NCBI RefSeq assembly: GCF_000302535.1
Contig: NC_018708.1
Location: forward strand, 3,596,001-3,660,000
From: Acidovorax sp. KKS102
Lineage (GTDB): Bacteria > Pseudomonadota > Gammaproteobacteria > Burkholderiales > Burkholderiaceae_C
Length of the DNA: 64,000 nucleotides
Direction of reading: 5' to 3'
Both the position numbers and the translations under genes were made by a program. Below the pieces are notes generated by a model that saw only the letters and a list, made by a program, of their open reading frames with translations, had not been told where the DNA came from and made no database searches. Shown piece by piece: positions 26,150 through 34,789 of this stretch (position 1 is the first letter of the stretch; every line of letters begins with the position of its first letter).

Positions 26150-26757
26150 CACGACAGCAACCCCTCAGCCCGCAGCGCAGCCTGCACCTGCGGGCGGGCC
26201 GCCACGCGTGCCATCCAGGCCTGCAGGTGCGGGTAGGCAGTGAGCGGGATGCCCAGCAAGTGGGACCAGTTGACGATGGTGAAGCCATACGCATCGGCCA
26301 CGCTGTAGCCGCCTGCCAGAAAATCGCTGCGCGACAGGACGGCCTCCATCTCGGCAAAACGCACGGCCAGCTTGGCCTTGACGGCCTGGCGCGTGGAGTC
26401 GGCCGTCTCCTTGTGCCACAGCCAGGGGCTGAAGCCCTTGTGCAGTTCGGTGCTGACGAAGGTGAGCCACTCCAGCACGGCCAGCCGCTCGCTGGAGCCG
26501 GGCTGGCCGATGAGTGCGCGCGCCGGGTCCAGGTCGGCCACGTACTGCAGCAGCGCCGCTGCTTCGGTGTGGCGCGACTGGTCGGCCAGCTCCAGCAGGG
26601 GCACATAGCCGCGCGGGGAGATGTCGAGATAGTTGGCGCCGGTCTCGGTGGTGTGGCGCACCAGGTCCACCTTGACCAGATCGAACGCAACGCCGACCTC
26701 GCGCAAGGCAATGTGGACGGCGAGCGAGCAGGCACCGGGGGCGTAGTAGAGCTTCAT
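26149..26757 (-). CDS. gstA: glutathione S-transferase (beta class, GstA-like)
   Basis: 202 residues starting MKLYYAPGACSLAVHIALRE, the beta-class signature whose Cys10 forms a mixed disulfide with glutathione. PRGYVPLLELADQ supplies the cis-Pro. It conjugates or reduces using glutathione, and bacterial members often serve detoxification or aromatic degradation. It is the first gene of a two-gene operon with the other GST and is divergent from a LysR regulator 132 bases away, the probable controller. Confidence 0.92.
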   Translation of the reverse strand: MKLYYAPGACSLAVHIALREVGVAFDLVKVDLVRHTTETGANYLDISPRGYVPLLELADQSRHTEAAALLQYVADLDPARALIGQPGSSERLAVLEWLTFVSTELHKGFSPWLWHKETADSTRQAVKAKLAVRFAEMEAVLSRSDFLAGGYSVADAYGFTIVNWSHLLGIPLTAYPHLQAWMARVAARPQVQAALRAEGLLS

Positions 26758-26889
26758 GGGAACGGGGCTTTCTGTAAAAAGGGTTGGAATATGTCGCGCC
26801 TCGGCACCCACGGATACCCATCGGTACACAGCAACGGCCAGCGACAGGCAGAATCTATGCTTGCAAAAACGCAAACAAAATAAGCGAAC

Positions 26890-27780
26890 ATGAAATTAAC
26901 CGTTGCATCAACGCAATACCAGCTGGGCGCCGCCGAGCTGGAAGTGCTGCTGGCCATGGTGCGCACCGGCACCCTGGCGGCCGCCGGTGAGCGGCTGGGT
27001 GTGGATGCGTCCACGGTGTTCCGTGCCATCCAGCGCATCGAACGGGGGCTGGGCCAGTCGCTGTTCGACCGGTCGCGCGCCGGCTACCGTCCCTCGGAAC
27101 TGGCCCAGGCATTGGCCGAACAGGCCGAGCGGGTGGAAGCCGCCCTGGAGGCTGCCCGCTCTGCCGCGCAGGCGCAGCCCGAACAGGTGTCGGGCACGGT
27201 GCGCATCTCGACCACCGACACCATCCTGCACGGCCTCATCGCCCCCGCCCTGCAGCTGCTGCAGCCGCAGCACCCGGCCCTGGTGTACGAGTTGCACGCC
27301 GGCAACGAGCTGGTGAGCCTGACGCGGCGCGACACCGACATCGCCGTACGCGCCACCAAGCGCCCGCCGCAGCACCTGGTGGGGCGGCAGCTGGGCATGA
27401 TCCGCTCGGCCCTGTATGCAGGCGCTGGCAGCACGCTGGCCCTGTCGGACGTGGAGGCCAACCGCGCCGCCTGGATTGCGCCCGACGACGCCCTGCCCGA
27501 CCACCCCTCGGTGCGCTGGCGCAAAAAGCAATACCCCAGGGCGCAGCCCACCTACCGCGTCAACAGCCTGCTCACCGTGATGGAACTGGTGGCCCTGGGC
27601 ATGGGCGTGGGGGTGTTGCCCCTCTTTCTGGCCCAGAGCCGCAGCGACCTGCGCCCGCTCACGGGCGCGCTGGCCGATGGCGAAACCGAGCTGTGGCTGC
27701 TGACCCACCCGGAGTCGCGCCACCTGAGGCGCATTGCGACGGTGTACGGGCACCTGGCGGAGACGGTGCAGCTGCCTTGA
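26890..27780 (+). CDS. LysR-family transcriptional regulator
   Basis: 296 residues. The N-terminal HTH (LAAAGERLGVDASTVFRAIQ, about 35-55) comes after a slightly extended start. The effector-binding domain holds SGTVRISTTDTILHGLIAPAL and the return strand LVALGMGVGVLPLFLA. Its position divergent from the two GST genes suggests it controls them, with the 132-base gap as operator region. The ligand is unknown. GAACATGAAA shows a weak ribosome site. Confidence 0.9.
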   Translation: MKLTVASTQYQLGAAELEVLLAMVRTGTLAAAGERLGVDASTVFRAIQRIERGLGQSLFDRSRAGYRPSELAQALAEQAERVEAALEAARSAAQAQPEQVSGTVRISTTDTILHGLIAPALQLLQPQHPALVYELHAGNELVSLTRRDTDIAVRATKRPPQHLVGRQLGMIRSALYAGAGSTLALSDVEANRAAWIAPDDALPDHPSVRWRKKQYPRAQPTYRVNSLLTVMELVALGMGVGVLPLFLAQSRSDLRPLTGALADGETELWLLTHPESRHLRRIATVYGHLAETVQLP

Positions 27781-27877
27781 GTCACTGGGAGCCTCTGGCC
27801 GATGAATGCACGGGGCAGACCCCACCCGCGCCAGCTGCCAGCACGTTGTCAGCAGCCGGTCCCTACAGTGCCCGGGT

Positions 27878-28432
27878 ATGACCACTACACAGTTCTACGG
27901 CGCATCCAGCCTCGACGGCTTCATCGCCACGCCCGACCATGACCTGGACTGGCTCCTGCAATTTGGCGAGATCGAGGGCTCCAGCTACCCCGACTTCATC
28001 CGCAACGTGGGCGCGCTGGCCATGGGGTCACACACCTACGAATGGATGCTGAAACATGCCATCGATGCGGGGCAGCCCTGGCCGTACACACAGCCCACCT
28101 GGGTGTTCAGCACGCGCACGCTGCGCAGCATTGCCGGTGCCGATGTCCGCTTTGTGCGTGGCGATGTGCGCCCCGTGCACCAGGCCATGGTGCAGGCCGC
28201 AGCAGGCCGCAATGTGTGGGTGGTGGGCGGGGGTGGCCTGGAGGGGCAGTTTGACGATGCGGGCCTGCTGGACGAACTGATCGTGCAGGTGGCGCCGGTC
28301 ACGCTGGGCGCGGGCACCCCGTTGTTTCCGCGCCGTGTGGTGCAGCCGCCGCTGCAGCTGCAATCCGTAACCACGCTGGGCGGCGTGTTTGCCGAGCTGC
28401 GCTACCGGGTGCCGCCACGCTCCGACCGCTGA
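27878..28432 (+). CDS. dihydrofolate-reductase-fold protein (RibD C-terminal type)
   Basis: 184 residues. FYGASSLDGFIATPDHDLDW at the start, GSHTYEWM (NADPH-binding region), WVFSTRTL and VWVVGGGGLEGQFDDAGLLD near residue 125 are typical of YyaP/YwjB-like reductases. The fold binds NADPH; the substrate is unknown. The ATG at 27878 begins at the conserved strand; longer upstream codons lack support. It follows the LysR gene on the same strand with a 97-base gap. Confidence 0.85.
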   Translation: MTTTQFYGASSLDGFIATPDHDLDWLLQFGEIEGSSYPDFIRNVGALAMGSHTYEWMLKHAIDAGQPWPYTQPTWVFSTRTLRSIAGADVRFVRGDVRPVHQAMVQAAAGRNVWVVGGGGLEGQFDDAGLLDELIVQVAPVTLGAGTPLFPRRVVQPPLQLQSVTTLGGVFAELRYRVPPRSDR

Positions 28433-28476
28433 GTGCCTGAGTACCTGAGTACGGGCGTCTGTCCCGCCAGGGCTAC

Positions 28477-29064
28477 TCAGTCCGCCAACGCCTGGTCTAT
28501 GACCAAGTAGCGTTTGACCAGGTCAAAAAAGCTGTCGTAGAAGGTGTCTTTGGCAATGGTCTCGCTGCCCACCTTGACCAGCGACTCGCTGCTGGACGAG
28601 AACGGCAGCGACACCGACCCGATGGCGCCCACGCCCACGCTGGCCGAGTTGTTGGTCTTGCGCAATGCATAGGTGTCCTGCGTGGCCGTCACAAAGCCCA
28701 GGCTGACCTTGCCGTCATTAGCCTCGGGCACACACACCACGCGCACCACCATCTGCAGGTGCGACTCGGGCTCGGGCTGGAAGCTCTTCTTGCCCTCGAC
28801 CAGATCGGCCGAACTGGACGAGATGACGTAGCCCTGGCTGAGCAGCGCGCGGCGCGAGGCCTCGCAGGTCTGGGCCGGGGTGGCATCAAACAGGCGCGAA
28901 TAGGTGGCGACCGAGCCAAAGTTCTCCTGCACGCCAAACGTCTTGACCCCCGTGCTGGTGCAGCCTGCCATGACCAAGGTCGCGCCACAGGCCAGGGCCA
29001 CGGCGGCGGCGCGCAACAGCGTGGGTGGGGAGGCATGGAATTCTGTGGACCAGGGGAAACGCAA
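28477..29064 (-). CDS. DUF2242-like lipoprotein
   Basis: 195 residues. A lipoprotein signal with lipobox VMAGC (Cys about 34) is followed by TYSRLFDATPAQTCEASRRA, SADLVEGKKSFQPE and a hydrophilic region ending FYDSFFDLVKRYL. These match my memory of DUF2242, an outer-membrane or periplasmic lipoprotein family of beta-proteobacteria without a known role. A long palindromic element begins 28 bases upstream of its start and would form its promoter region. Confidence 0.72.
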   Translation of the reverse strand: MRFPWSTEFHASPPTLLRAAAVALACGATLVMAGCTSTGVKTFGVQENFGSVATYSRLFDATPAQTCEASRRALLSQGYVISSSSADLVEGKKSFQPEPESHLQMVVRVVCVPEANDGKVSLGFVTATQDTYALRKTNNSASVGVGAIGSVSLPFSSSSESLVKVGSETIAKDTFYDSFFDLVKRYLVIDQALAD

Positions 29065-29091
29065 AACCGGGACTCCTTGGGTGGTGGGTGG

Positions 29092-29258
29092 CTAGTGTGC
29101 TGTCCCGCAAATAACTGCACATGAAATCGCGTCCTCACCCCCAGGGCTGCGTTGCAAATCCTCGCGATAGCTACGGCTATCACTGCGGTTTGCGCCTTGC
29201 CCTGGGCGCGATGCCATCGATTTCATTTCGTGCAGCTATTTACGGGACAGCACACTAG
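29092..29258. mobile_element. palindromic MITE-like element bounded by CTAG (P2)
   Basis: Starts CTAGTGTGCTGTCCCGC and ends with the matching inverted sequence GGGACAGCACACTAG. The arms are about 38 bases with few mismatches. The core (29146-29200) contains GCTGCGTTGCAAAT, a small GATAGC/GCTATC hairpin and TTTGCGCCTTGC, shared with the element at 62120. It holds no gene. In the 571-base gap from 29065 to 29636, the rest is repeat F and unassigned sequence. Confidence 0.8.
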
Positions 29259-29526
29259 TGCCGACGATAACAAGCGCAAACCCAACGCGAAACGAACGCG
29301 CTGGACGATGCACCCGATTGTCACAGCGCCTGGGGTGTCTGACGGCAGTAACCGCTTGCGGTTCCCCATATTCTTCATGCCGTGTACACATGGGCGCGGT
29401 AACACCTTGAAGCAAACAGTCCGGCGTTGCATTGTTTGCCAGGAAGGACTTCGGAGCAGCGAACAGGCGCGTCGCACCAGCGCCCGCTGTCTGCCTGCCA
29501 CCCCATTCCGGCCGACCGCAAATGCT

Positions 29527-29578
29527 ATATTATTCATAGCTACCAAGGCATACTGCTGTAGCGCAGCCGGCCACAATC
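29527..29578 (+). repeat. dispersed 55-bp repeat, copy F
   Basis: TTCATAGCT, AGGCATACTGCTGTAGCGC, then AGCCGGCC. A more diverged copy, 59 bases before the nuclease gene. Confidence 0.6.
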
Positions 29579-29636
29579 AGCCCGCTGCAGCCCCCACACC
29601 GCCGCCGGCGCCCACCCAACGACATTCAAGCCCCCA

Positions 29637-30074
29637 GTGCCCCTCGCCGCCTCGCTGCTTTGCCTGGTCGTCGCCATCAGCGACGGCGACACCCTCACCG
29701 TCCGCTGCGGCGCCCCTGGTACCTACCAGCAGGTCAAGGTACGGGTGGCGGCCATTGATGCCCCCGAGTCACGCCAGGCTTTCGGGCAGAAGTCGCGACA
29801 GCACCTGGCACAACTGTGTTTTCGCCAACGGGCCACGCTGCAACCGGTGGACGAAGACAGCTATGGCCGCATGGTGGCGCAGGTGCGCTGCGGCGGGACG
29901 GACGTAGCAACGGCCCAGGTGCGCGCTGGCATGGCCTGGGTCTACACGCCGTACGCCAGCGGCTATCCCCACCTGGCGCCCCTGCAGCGTTCTGCGCAGG
30001 CGCAGCATGCGGGCCTGTGGTCCCAAAAGCGCCCGTTGGCGCCGTGGGACTACCGGCACCGGCATCGGCGTTGA
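29637..30074 (+). CDS. thermonuclease (SNase-like) family protein
   Basis: 145 residues with GTG start. A short hydrophobic N-terminus (LAASLLCLVVAI) may be an export signal. The nuclease core has ISDGDTLTV (Ca-binding Asp), VRVAAIDAPESRQAFG (catalytic Arg and Glu) and DEDSYGRMVAQV (second Arg), so all three catalytic residues of staphylococcal nuclease are kept. It would degrade DNA or RNA outside the cytosol. The basic tail WDYRHRHRR is notable. Followed at 150 bases by an MFS gene. Confidence 0.88.
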   Translation: MPLAASLLCLVVAISDGDTLTVRCGAPGTYQQVKVRVAAIDAPESRQAFGQKSRQHLAQLCFRQRATLQPVDEDSYGRMVAQVRCGGTDVATAQVRAGMAWVYTPYASGYPHLAPLQRSAQAQHAGLWSQKRPLAPWDYRHRHRR

Positions 30075-30224
30075 CTGCGCTGGGGTAATTTGCAAAGAAG
30101 CGTCTGCGTGGCGGCTTTACCAGCCCTTGACAGCAGACCACGCCCACAAACGCTAGCATCGGCGCTCCCGCCCACGGGTGCGGCGCCATGCCTGCCGTAC
30201 ACCCCACACGTCCCGACCCCGTCC

Positions 30225-31523
30225 ATGCCCACCCCAGAGCCGACCACCCCGCACGCCGCCGTTACCGCGCCAGAACAAGCTGCCAGCGTTTACCGCCACG
30301 CGGGTTTCCTTTCCTTCCTGATCGCCCGCGTGGTGGCCGTGGTGGCCACCCAGGTGCAGGCCGTGGTGGTGGCCTGGCAGGTGTACGACCTGACCCGCCA
30401 GCCCCTGGCGCTGGCCTATGTGGGGCTGGCGCAGTTTCTGCCGATGCTGGCCCTGCTGCTGCCCGCGGGCGACCTGATCGACCGCTTTGACCGCAAGCGC
30501 ATCCTGGCACTGGCCTGGTCGGTGGGCGGCGTGTGCAGCGCACTGCTCTGGTGGCTGTCGGGCCACGGCAGCAGCGGCGTGGCGGGTATTTATGCCGTGC
30601 TGGTGCTGTATGGCTGCGCCCGCGCGTTCTCGGGCCCGGCCATGCAGAGCCTGTTGCCACAGATCGTGCCACGCGCGCAACTGGCCCAGGCCATTGCTGC
30701 CAACAGCATGCTGATGCGCGTGGCCAGCATTGGCGGGCCGCTGCTGGGCGGGCTGCTGTACGCGCTGGGCGGGGGCGAGCTGACCTATGCCATTTGCTGC
30801 GCCTGCTTTGTGCTCGGCGTGGCGCTGCTGCTGCGCGTGGTGGTGGCCCATGCCACGGCCCCCGGCCCTGCACAGGGCACGATGCTGGAGCGCTTTGGCG
30901 CTGGCATCACCTTCATCCGCACGCGGCCCATCATTCTGGGCACCATCTCGCTGGACCTGTTTGCCGTGCTGCTGGGCGGCGTGGTGGCGCTGCTGCCCAT
31001 CTACGCACAAGAGGTGCTGCATGTGGGCCCGGCAGGCCTGGGCGCGCTGCGCAGTGCCATGGCGGTGGGCGAGGTCAGTGCCGGGCTGTACCTGAGCATG
31101 CGGCCCTTCAACCGCCATGTGGGCCGCACCATGTTCATCGCCGTAGCGGTATTTGGCGTGGCCAACCTGGTGTTTGCGCTGTCCACGCTGTTCTGGCTGT
31201 CGTTCGCGGCGCTGCTGGTGGCTGGCGCCGCCGACATGGTCAGCGTGTACATCCGCGGCGCGCTGGTGCAGTTCTCCACGCCAGACTCCATGCGTGGGCG
31301 GGTGAACGCGGTGAACATGCTGTTCATCGGTTCGTCCAACGAACTGGGCGAGTTCCGCGCGGGCACCAGTGCCGCGTGGCTGGGCGTGGTGCCTGCCGCC
31401 ATCGTGGGCGGACTGTGCACGCTGGGTGTGGTGGGTGGCTGGATGCTGGCGTTCCAGACCCTGCGCAAGGTGGACCGTTTTGAAGAGGCCGCGCAGGCCA
31501 CGGGCGCGGCACCTTTGCCGTAA
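30225..31523 (+). CDS. MFS exporter (EntS/MFS_3-like)
   Basis: 432 residues with twelve predicted helices. The first cytosolic loop motif (GDLIDRFDRKRIL) is typical of major facilitators. It resembles the MFS_3 group (EntS siderophore and macrolide exporters): early RVVAVVATQVQAVVVAWQVY and PGPAMQSLLPQIVPR. The substrate cannot be named. Start at 30225 was chosen because the preceding residues are Pro-rich and lack a membrane segment. A CTAG-bounded palindrome follows 32 bases after its stop. Confidence 0.85.
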   Translation: MPTPEPTTPHAAVTAPEQAASVYRHAGFLSFLIARVVAVVATQVQAVVVAWQVYDLTRQPLALAYVGLAQFLPMLALLLPAGDLIDRFDRKRILALAWSVGGVCSALLWWLSGHGSSGVAGIYAVLVLYGCARAFSGPAMQSLLPQIVPRAQLAQAIAANSMLMRVASIGGPLLGGLLYALGGGELTYAICCACFVLGVALLLRVVVAHATAPGPAQGTMLERFGAGITFIRTRPIILGTISLDLFAVLLGGVVALLPIYAQEVLHVGPAGLGALRSAMAVGEVSAGLYLSMRPFNRHVGRTMFIAVAVFGVANLVFALSTLFWLSFAALLVAGAADMVSVYIRGALVQFSTPDSMRGRVNAVNMLFIGSSNELGEFRAGTSAAWLGVVPAAIVGGLCTLGVVGGWMLAFQTLRKVDRFEEAAQATGAAPLP

Positions 31524-31554
31524 CGCGCATCCTGCGGGGCGATTCACGAAACCC

Positions 31555-31723
31555 CTAGGAGCCTGTCGGACTTGGAGCGTCGAAAGCGAGAATCGGCCCC
31601 AGCGAGGACAGTTTTTGCCGGATTTGCAGCCCCATAGCCCGGCTATGGGGCAAAAAGACGGTGAAAAATGGACCGCTGCGGCCGATTCGAAGCCGACGAT
31701 TTCCAAGTCCGACAGACTCCTAG
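31555..31723. mobile_element. palindromic MITE-like element bounded by CTAG (P3)
   Basis: CTAGGAGCCTGTCGGACTTG on the left matches inverted CAAGTCCGACAGACTCCTAG on the right (22-base arms, one mismatch). A second inner arm (GAATCGGCC/GGCCGATTC) and a central hairpin (GCCCCATAGC/GCTATGGGGC) give a symmetric 169-base fold. No gene inside. It fills most of the 316-base gap between the MFS and DUF1800 genes. Confidence 0.8.
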
Positions 31724-31839
31724 ATACATCCTCGCTGGCGTTTGTATCGCGCAGGTAAAACCCGCTGCGCCGCCTTGCACCCGGTGGATCGCAGCGGCAC
31801 CATGGGGGGTAGCCATTGGTTGGCAGCCAGCGAGGCCCC

Positions 31840-33453
31840 ATGATTCCCGACACCTCCCCGCCCCTCCACCGCCGCACCCTACTTCTGGGCATGGCGGGCA
31901 TGGCGGCTTTCGCAGCTTTTGGCGCCGCACCGTCGGCCCAGGCTGCGCCCCCTGCATCGCCCAACGCCGTCAGCACTGGCGGCTGGGCGTCCGCCGACGA
32001 ACCCACGCAGGCCCACCTGCTCGACCGCGTGACCTGGGGTTGCACCGGCCAGGGCGTGCAAGCACTGGGTGGCTTGGGCATCAGCGCCTACCTGACAAGC
32101 CAGCTGCGCCCCGGTGGCAACGCACCGTTGCCACGCGAGGCCCAGGCGCAGATCGACGCCATGGCCATATCGCGCACCCCCATCGAGGCGCTGGCAGCCG
32201 ACATGGAAGCCCGCCACCGCGCCGCCAAGGCCCTGCCTACTGAAGACGAGCGCAAGGCCGCGCTCAAGACCTGGCAGCAAGACATGCGCGCCCTGCAACA
32301 ACAGGCCGCCGCCCGGTTTGTGCTGCGCGCGCTGTATTCGCCCACCCAGCTGCGCGAGAAGATGACCTGGTTCTGGATGAACCACTTCAACGTGTTTGCC
32401 GGCAAGGGCAACCTGCGCGCCCTGGTGGGTAACTACGAGGAACACGCGATACGACCCCATGCACTGGGCCGCTTTCGCGACCTGCTGGGCGCCACCGTGC
32501 GCCACCCGGCCATGCTGCGCTACCTGGACAACGCACAAAACGCCGCAGGCCGCATCAACGAAAACTACGCGCGCGAGCTGATGGAGCTGCACACGCTGGG
32601 CGTGGACGGCGGCTATAGCCAGCAGGACGTGCAAGAGCTGGCCCGCGTGCTGACCGGCGTGGGCGTGTCGCAGCGGCCGCCAGGTGACGAGCCACCGCGC
32701 ATGAAGCCCGCGCTGCGACGCCACTACGTGCGCGACGGACTGTTCGAGTTCAACCCCCAGCGGCACGACTGGGAGCCCAAGACGCTGCTCGGCCAGCCGC
32801 TGCGCGCCGAGGGCCTGGCCGAGGTGGACGAGGCGCTGGACCGCTTGGCCCGCGCGCCAGCCACCGCACGCTTCATAACGCGCAAGATCGCGCTTTTTCT
32901 GGTGGGCGACAACCCGCCGCCCACGCTGCTGCAGACCCTGGCCCGCAGCTTTGAGCGCACCGACGGCGACATTGCTGCGGTGCTGGAGACGCTGTTCCAC
33001 ACCCCAGAGTTCCGCGCATCCCTGGGCCAGCGGTTTCGGGACCCAGTGCACTATGCGCTGGCGGGCCTGCGCCTGGCGCACGGCGACGCTGTGCTGCCCA
33101 ACACCGACCCTGCACTGGCGTGGCTGCAACGGTTGGCCGAGCCCCTGTATGGCCGCGTCACGCCCGACGGCTACCCGCTGGACTCCGCGTCGTGGTCGGG
33201 CTCGGGGCAGATGAGCACGCGCTTTGAAATGGCCCGGGCCCTGGGTGCAGGCGCTCTGGCAGCCCCGCCAGCAAGCGATGACGCAGCGCCCCGCGCCGCG
33301 CCGCGCATGCCGCCCGCCCTGGCGCAGACAGCCTACGTGCGCGCCATGGAGCCCAACTGGTCCCCGGCCACACGCAACGCACTGGCGCAGGCCACCTCGC
33401 CGCGCGAATGGAACCTGCTATTCCTCGCATCCCCCGAGTTCATGCACGGATGA
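31840..33453 (+). CDS. DUF1800-family exported protein
   Basis: 537 residues. A Tat-type signal (LHRRTLLLGMAGMAAFAAFG) is followed by a DUF1800 domain: LDRVTWGCTGQGV, REKMTWFWMNHFNVF and RINENYARELMELHTLGVDGGY are hallmarks. These proteins are exported and nearly always encoded with DUF1501 proteins, as here; function is unknown. The start at 31840 follows GCGAGG. The stop overlaps the next gene's start (ATGA), so the two are coupled. Confidence 0.9.
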   Translation: MIPDTSPPLHRRTLLLGMAGMAAFAAFGAAPSAQAAPPASPNAVSTGGWASADEPTQAHLLDRVTWGCTGQGVQALGGLGISAYLTSQLRPGGNAPLPREAQAQIDAMAISRTPIEALAADMEARHRAAKALPTEDERKAALKTWQQDMRALQQQAAARFVLRALYSPTQLREKMTWFWMNHFNVFAGKGNLRALVGNYEEHAIRPHALGRFRDLLGATVRHPAMLRYLDNAQNAAGRINENYARELMELHTLGVDGGYSQQDVQELARVLTGVGVSQRPPGDEPPRMKPALRRHYVRDGLFEFNPQRHDWEPKTLLGQPLRAEGLAEVDEALDRLARAPATARFITRKIALFLVGDNPPPTLLQTLARSFERTDGDIAAVLETLFHTPEFRASLGQRFRDPVHYALAGLRLAHGDAVLPNTDPALAWLQRLAEPLYGRVTPDGYPLDSASWSGSGQMSTRFEMARALGAGALAAPPASDDAAPRAAPRMPPALAQTAYVRAMEPNWSPATRNALAQATSPREWNLLFLASPEFMHG

Positions 33454-34691
33454 AAGAAAACTTCATGCTGCACAGACGACACCTTCTCCAGGCCCTGGGC
33501 GCCAGCGCACTCGGTGCGGGCCTGGGCGTGCACAGCGCCAGCGTGCTCGCCGCACCCCGCGCGCAGGACACGCGCTTTCTGCTGGTGTTTTTGCGCGGTG
33601 GCTACGACTGCGCCAGCCTGCTCGTGCCCACGGCCAGCAGCTACTACTACGAGACGCGGCCCAACATCGCCATCGCCCGGCCGGGGCAGGAGGGCGGCGC
33701 CCTGCCGCTCACAGCCGACTGGGGCCTGCACCCGGCACTGGCGGAATCGATGCTGCCGCTGTACCAGCAGCGTCAGCTCGCGTTCGTGCCGTTTGCGGGC
33801 ACGGACGACCTCTCGCGCAGCCACTTCGACACGCAGGACAGCATCGAGCTGGGCCAGCCCCTGGGCGGGCGGCGTGACTACCGATCGGGCTTTCTGAACC
33901 GGCTGGTGGCCGAGCTGAACCCGCGCACCGACAGCGGTGGGGAGACGCTGCAGTCCATGGCGTTCACCAGCACCCTGCCCCTGGTGCTGCGTGGCGCGGT
34001 GGATGTGCCCAACACCGCGCTGAGCGCAGGCGCGGGGCGCGGTGGTGTGGATGCGCGGCAGGCCGAACTCATCGCATCCATGTACCGGGGCACAGCGCTG
34101 GCCACGCCGGTGAACGAAGGCTTTGCCACCCGCGACGAAGTGGCCCGCACCATGCAGGGCGAGATGGATGCCGCCAGCCGCAATGCGCTGAGTACCAAGG
34201 GATTTGAGGGCACGGCCCGGCGCATGGCGCGGCTGATGCAGTCGCGCTACCAGATCGGCTTTGTGGACGTAGGCGGCTGGGACACGCATGTGGGCCAAGG
34301 TGCTGCCACCGGCGCGCTGGCCAACCGCCTGGAGGAACTGGGCCGGGGCCTGGCAGGCTTTGCCGACGAGATGGGCCCCGCGTGGAAGTCCACCGTGGTG
34401 GTGGTCATCAGCGAGTTTGGCCGCACCTTCCGCGAGAACGGCAACCGGGGCACAGACCACGGCCACGGCACGGTGTTCTGGGTGCTGGGTGGCGGAGTGA
34501 ATGGCGGCCGCATCACGGGCGAGCAGCAGGCGCTCACGGCCACCACGCTGTTCCAGAACCGCGACTACCCCGTGCTCAACGACTACCGCAGTGTGCTGGG
34601 CGGGTTGTTCGCGCGGATGTACGGGCTGAACGCGGCGGCCCTGGGGCGGGTGTTTCCAGGGACCAGAGGCGCGGACCTGCGACTGGTCTAG
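33450..34691 (+). CDS. DUF1501-family exported protein
   Basis: 413 residues. A Tat-like signal (MLHRRHLLQALGASALGAGL, cleaved after VLAA) precedes a DUF1501 domain, distantly related to the alkaline-phosphatase/sulfatase fold: LLVFLRGGYDCASLLVP, the FDTQDSIELG stretch, DVGGWDTHVGQGAA and GTDHGHGTVFWVLGGG, where the His/Asp residues could bind metal. The ATG at 33450 overlaps the DUF1800 stop. The pair probably forms one exported enzyme system of unknown substrate. Confidence 0.9.
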   Translation: MKENFMLHRRHLLQALGASALGAGLGVHSASVLAAPRAQDTRFLLVFLRGGYDCASLLVPTASSYYYETRPNIAIARPGQEGGALPLTADWGLHPALAESMLPLYQQRQLAFVPFAGTDDLSRSHFDTQDSIELGQPLGGRRDYRSGFLNRLVAELNPRTDSGGETLQSMAFTSTLPLVLRGAVDVPNTALSAGAGRGGVDARQAELIASMYRGTALATPVNEGFATRDEVARTMQGEMDAASRNALSTKGFEGTARRMARLMQSRYQIGFVDVGGWDTHVGQGAATGALANRLEELGRGLAGFADEMGPAWKSTVVVVISEFGRTFRENGNRGTDHGHGTVFWVLGGGVNGGRITGEQQALTATTLFQNRDYPVLNDYRSVLGGLFARMYGLNAAALGRVFPGTRGADLRLV

Positions 34692-34718
34692 CCGCGCTCG
34701 CTCTCCACGCCGTTCACT

Positions 34719-34778
34719 ATATTTTTGATAGCTTCTGAGGCATGCAGTTGTAGCGCTTCAGGCGGCTTTCTCTCCAAA
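34719..34778 (+). repeat. dispersed 55-bp repeat, copy G
   Basis: ATTTTTGATAGCTTCTGAGG, CATGCAGTTGTAGCGCTTCA, then GGCGGCTTT. It lies between the DUF1501 gene and a convergent gene. Confidence 0.72.
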
Positions 34779-34789
34779 TCACCCCAGCA

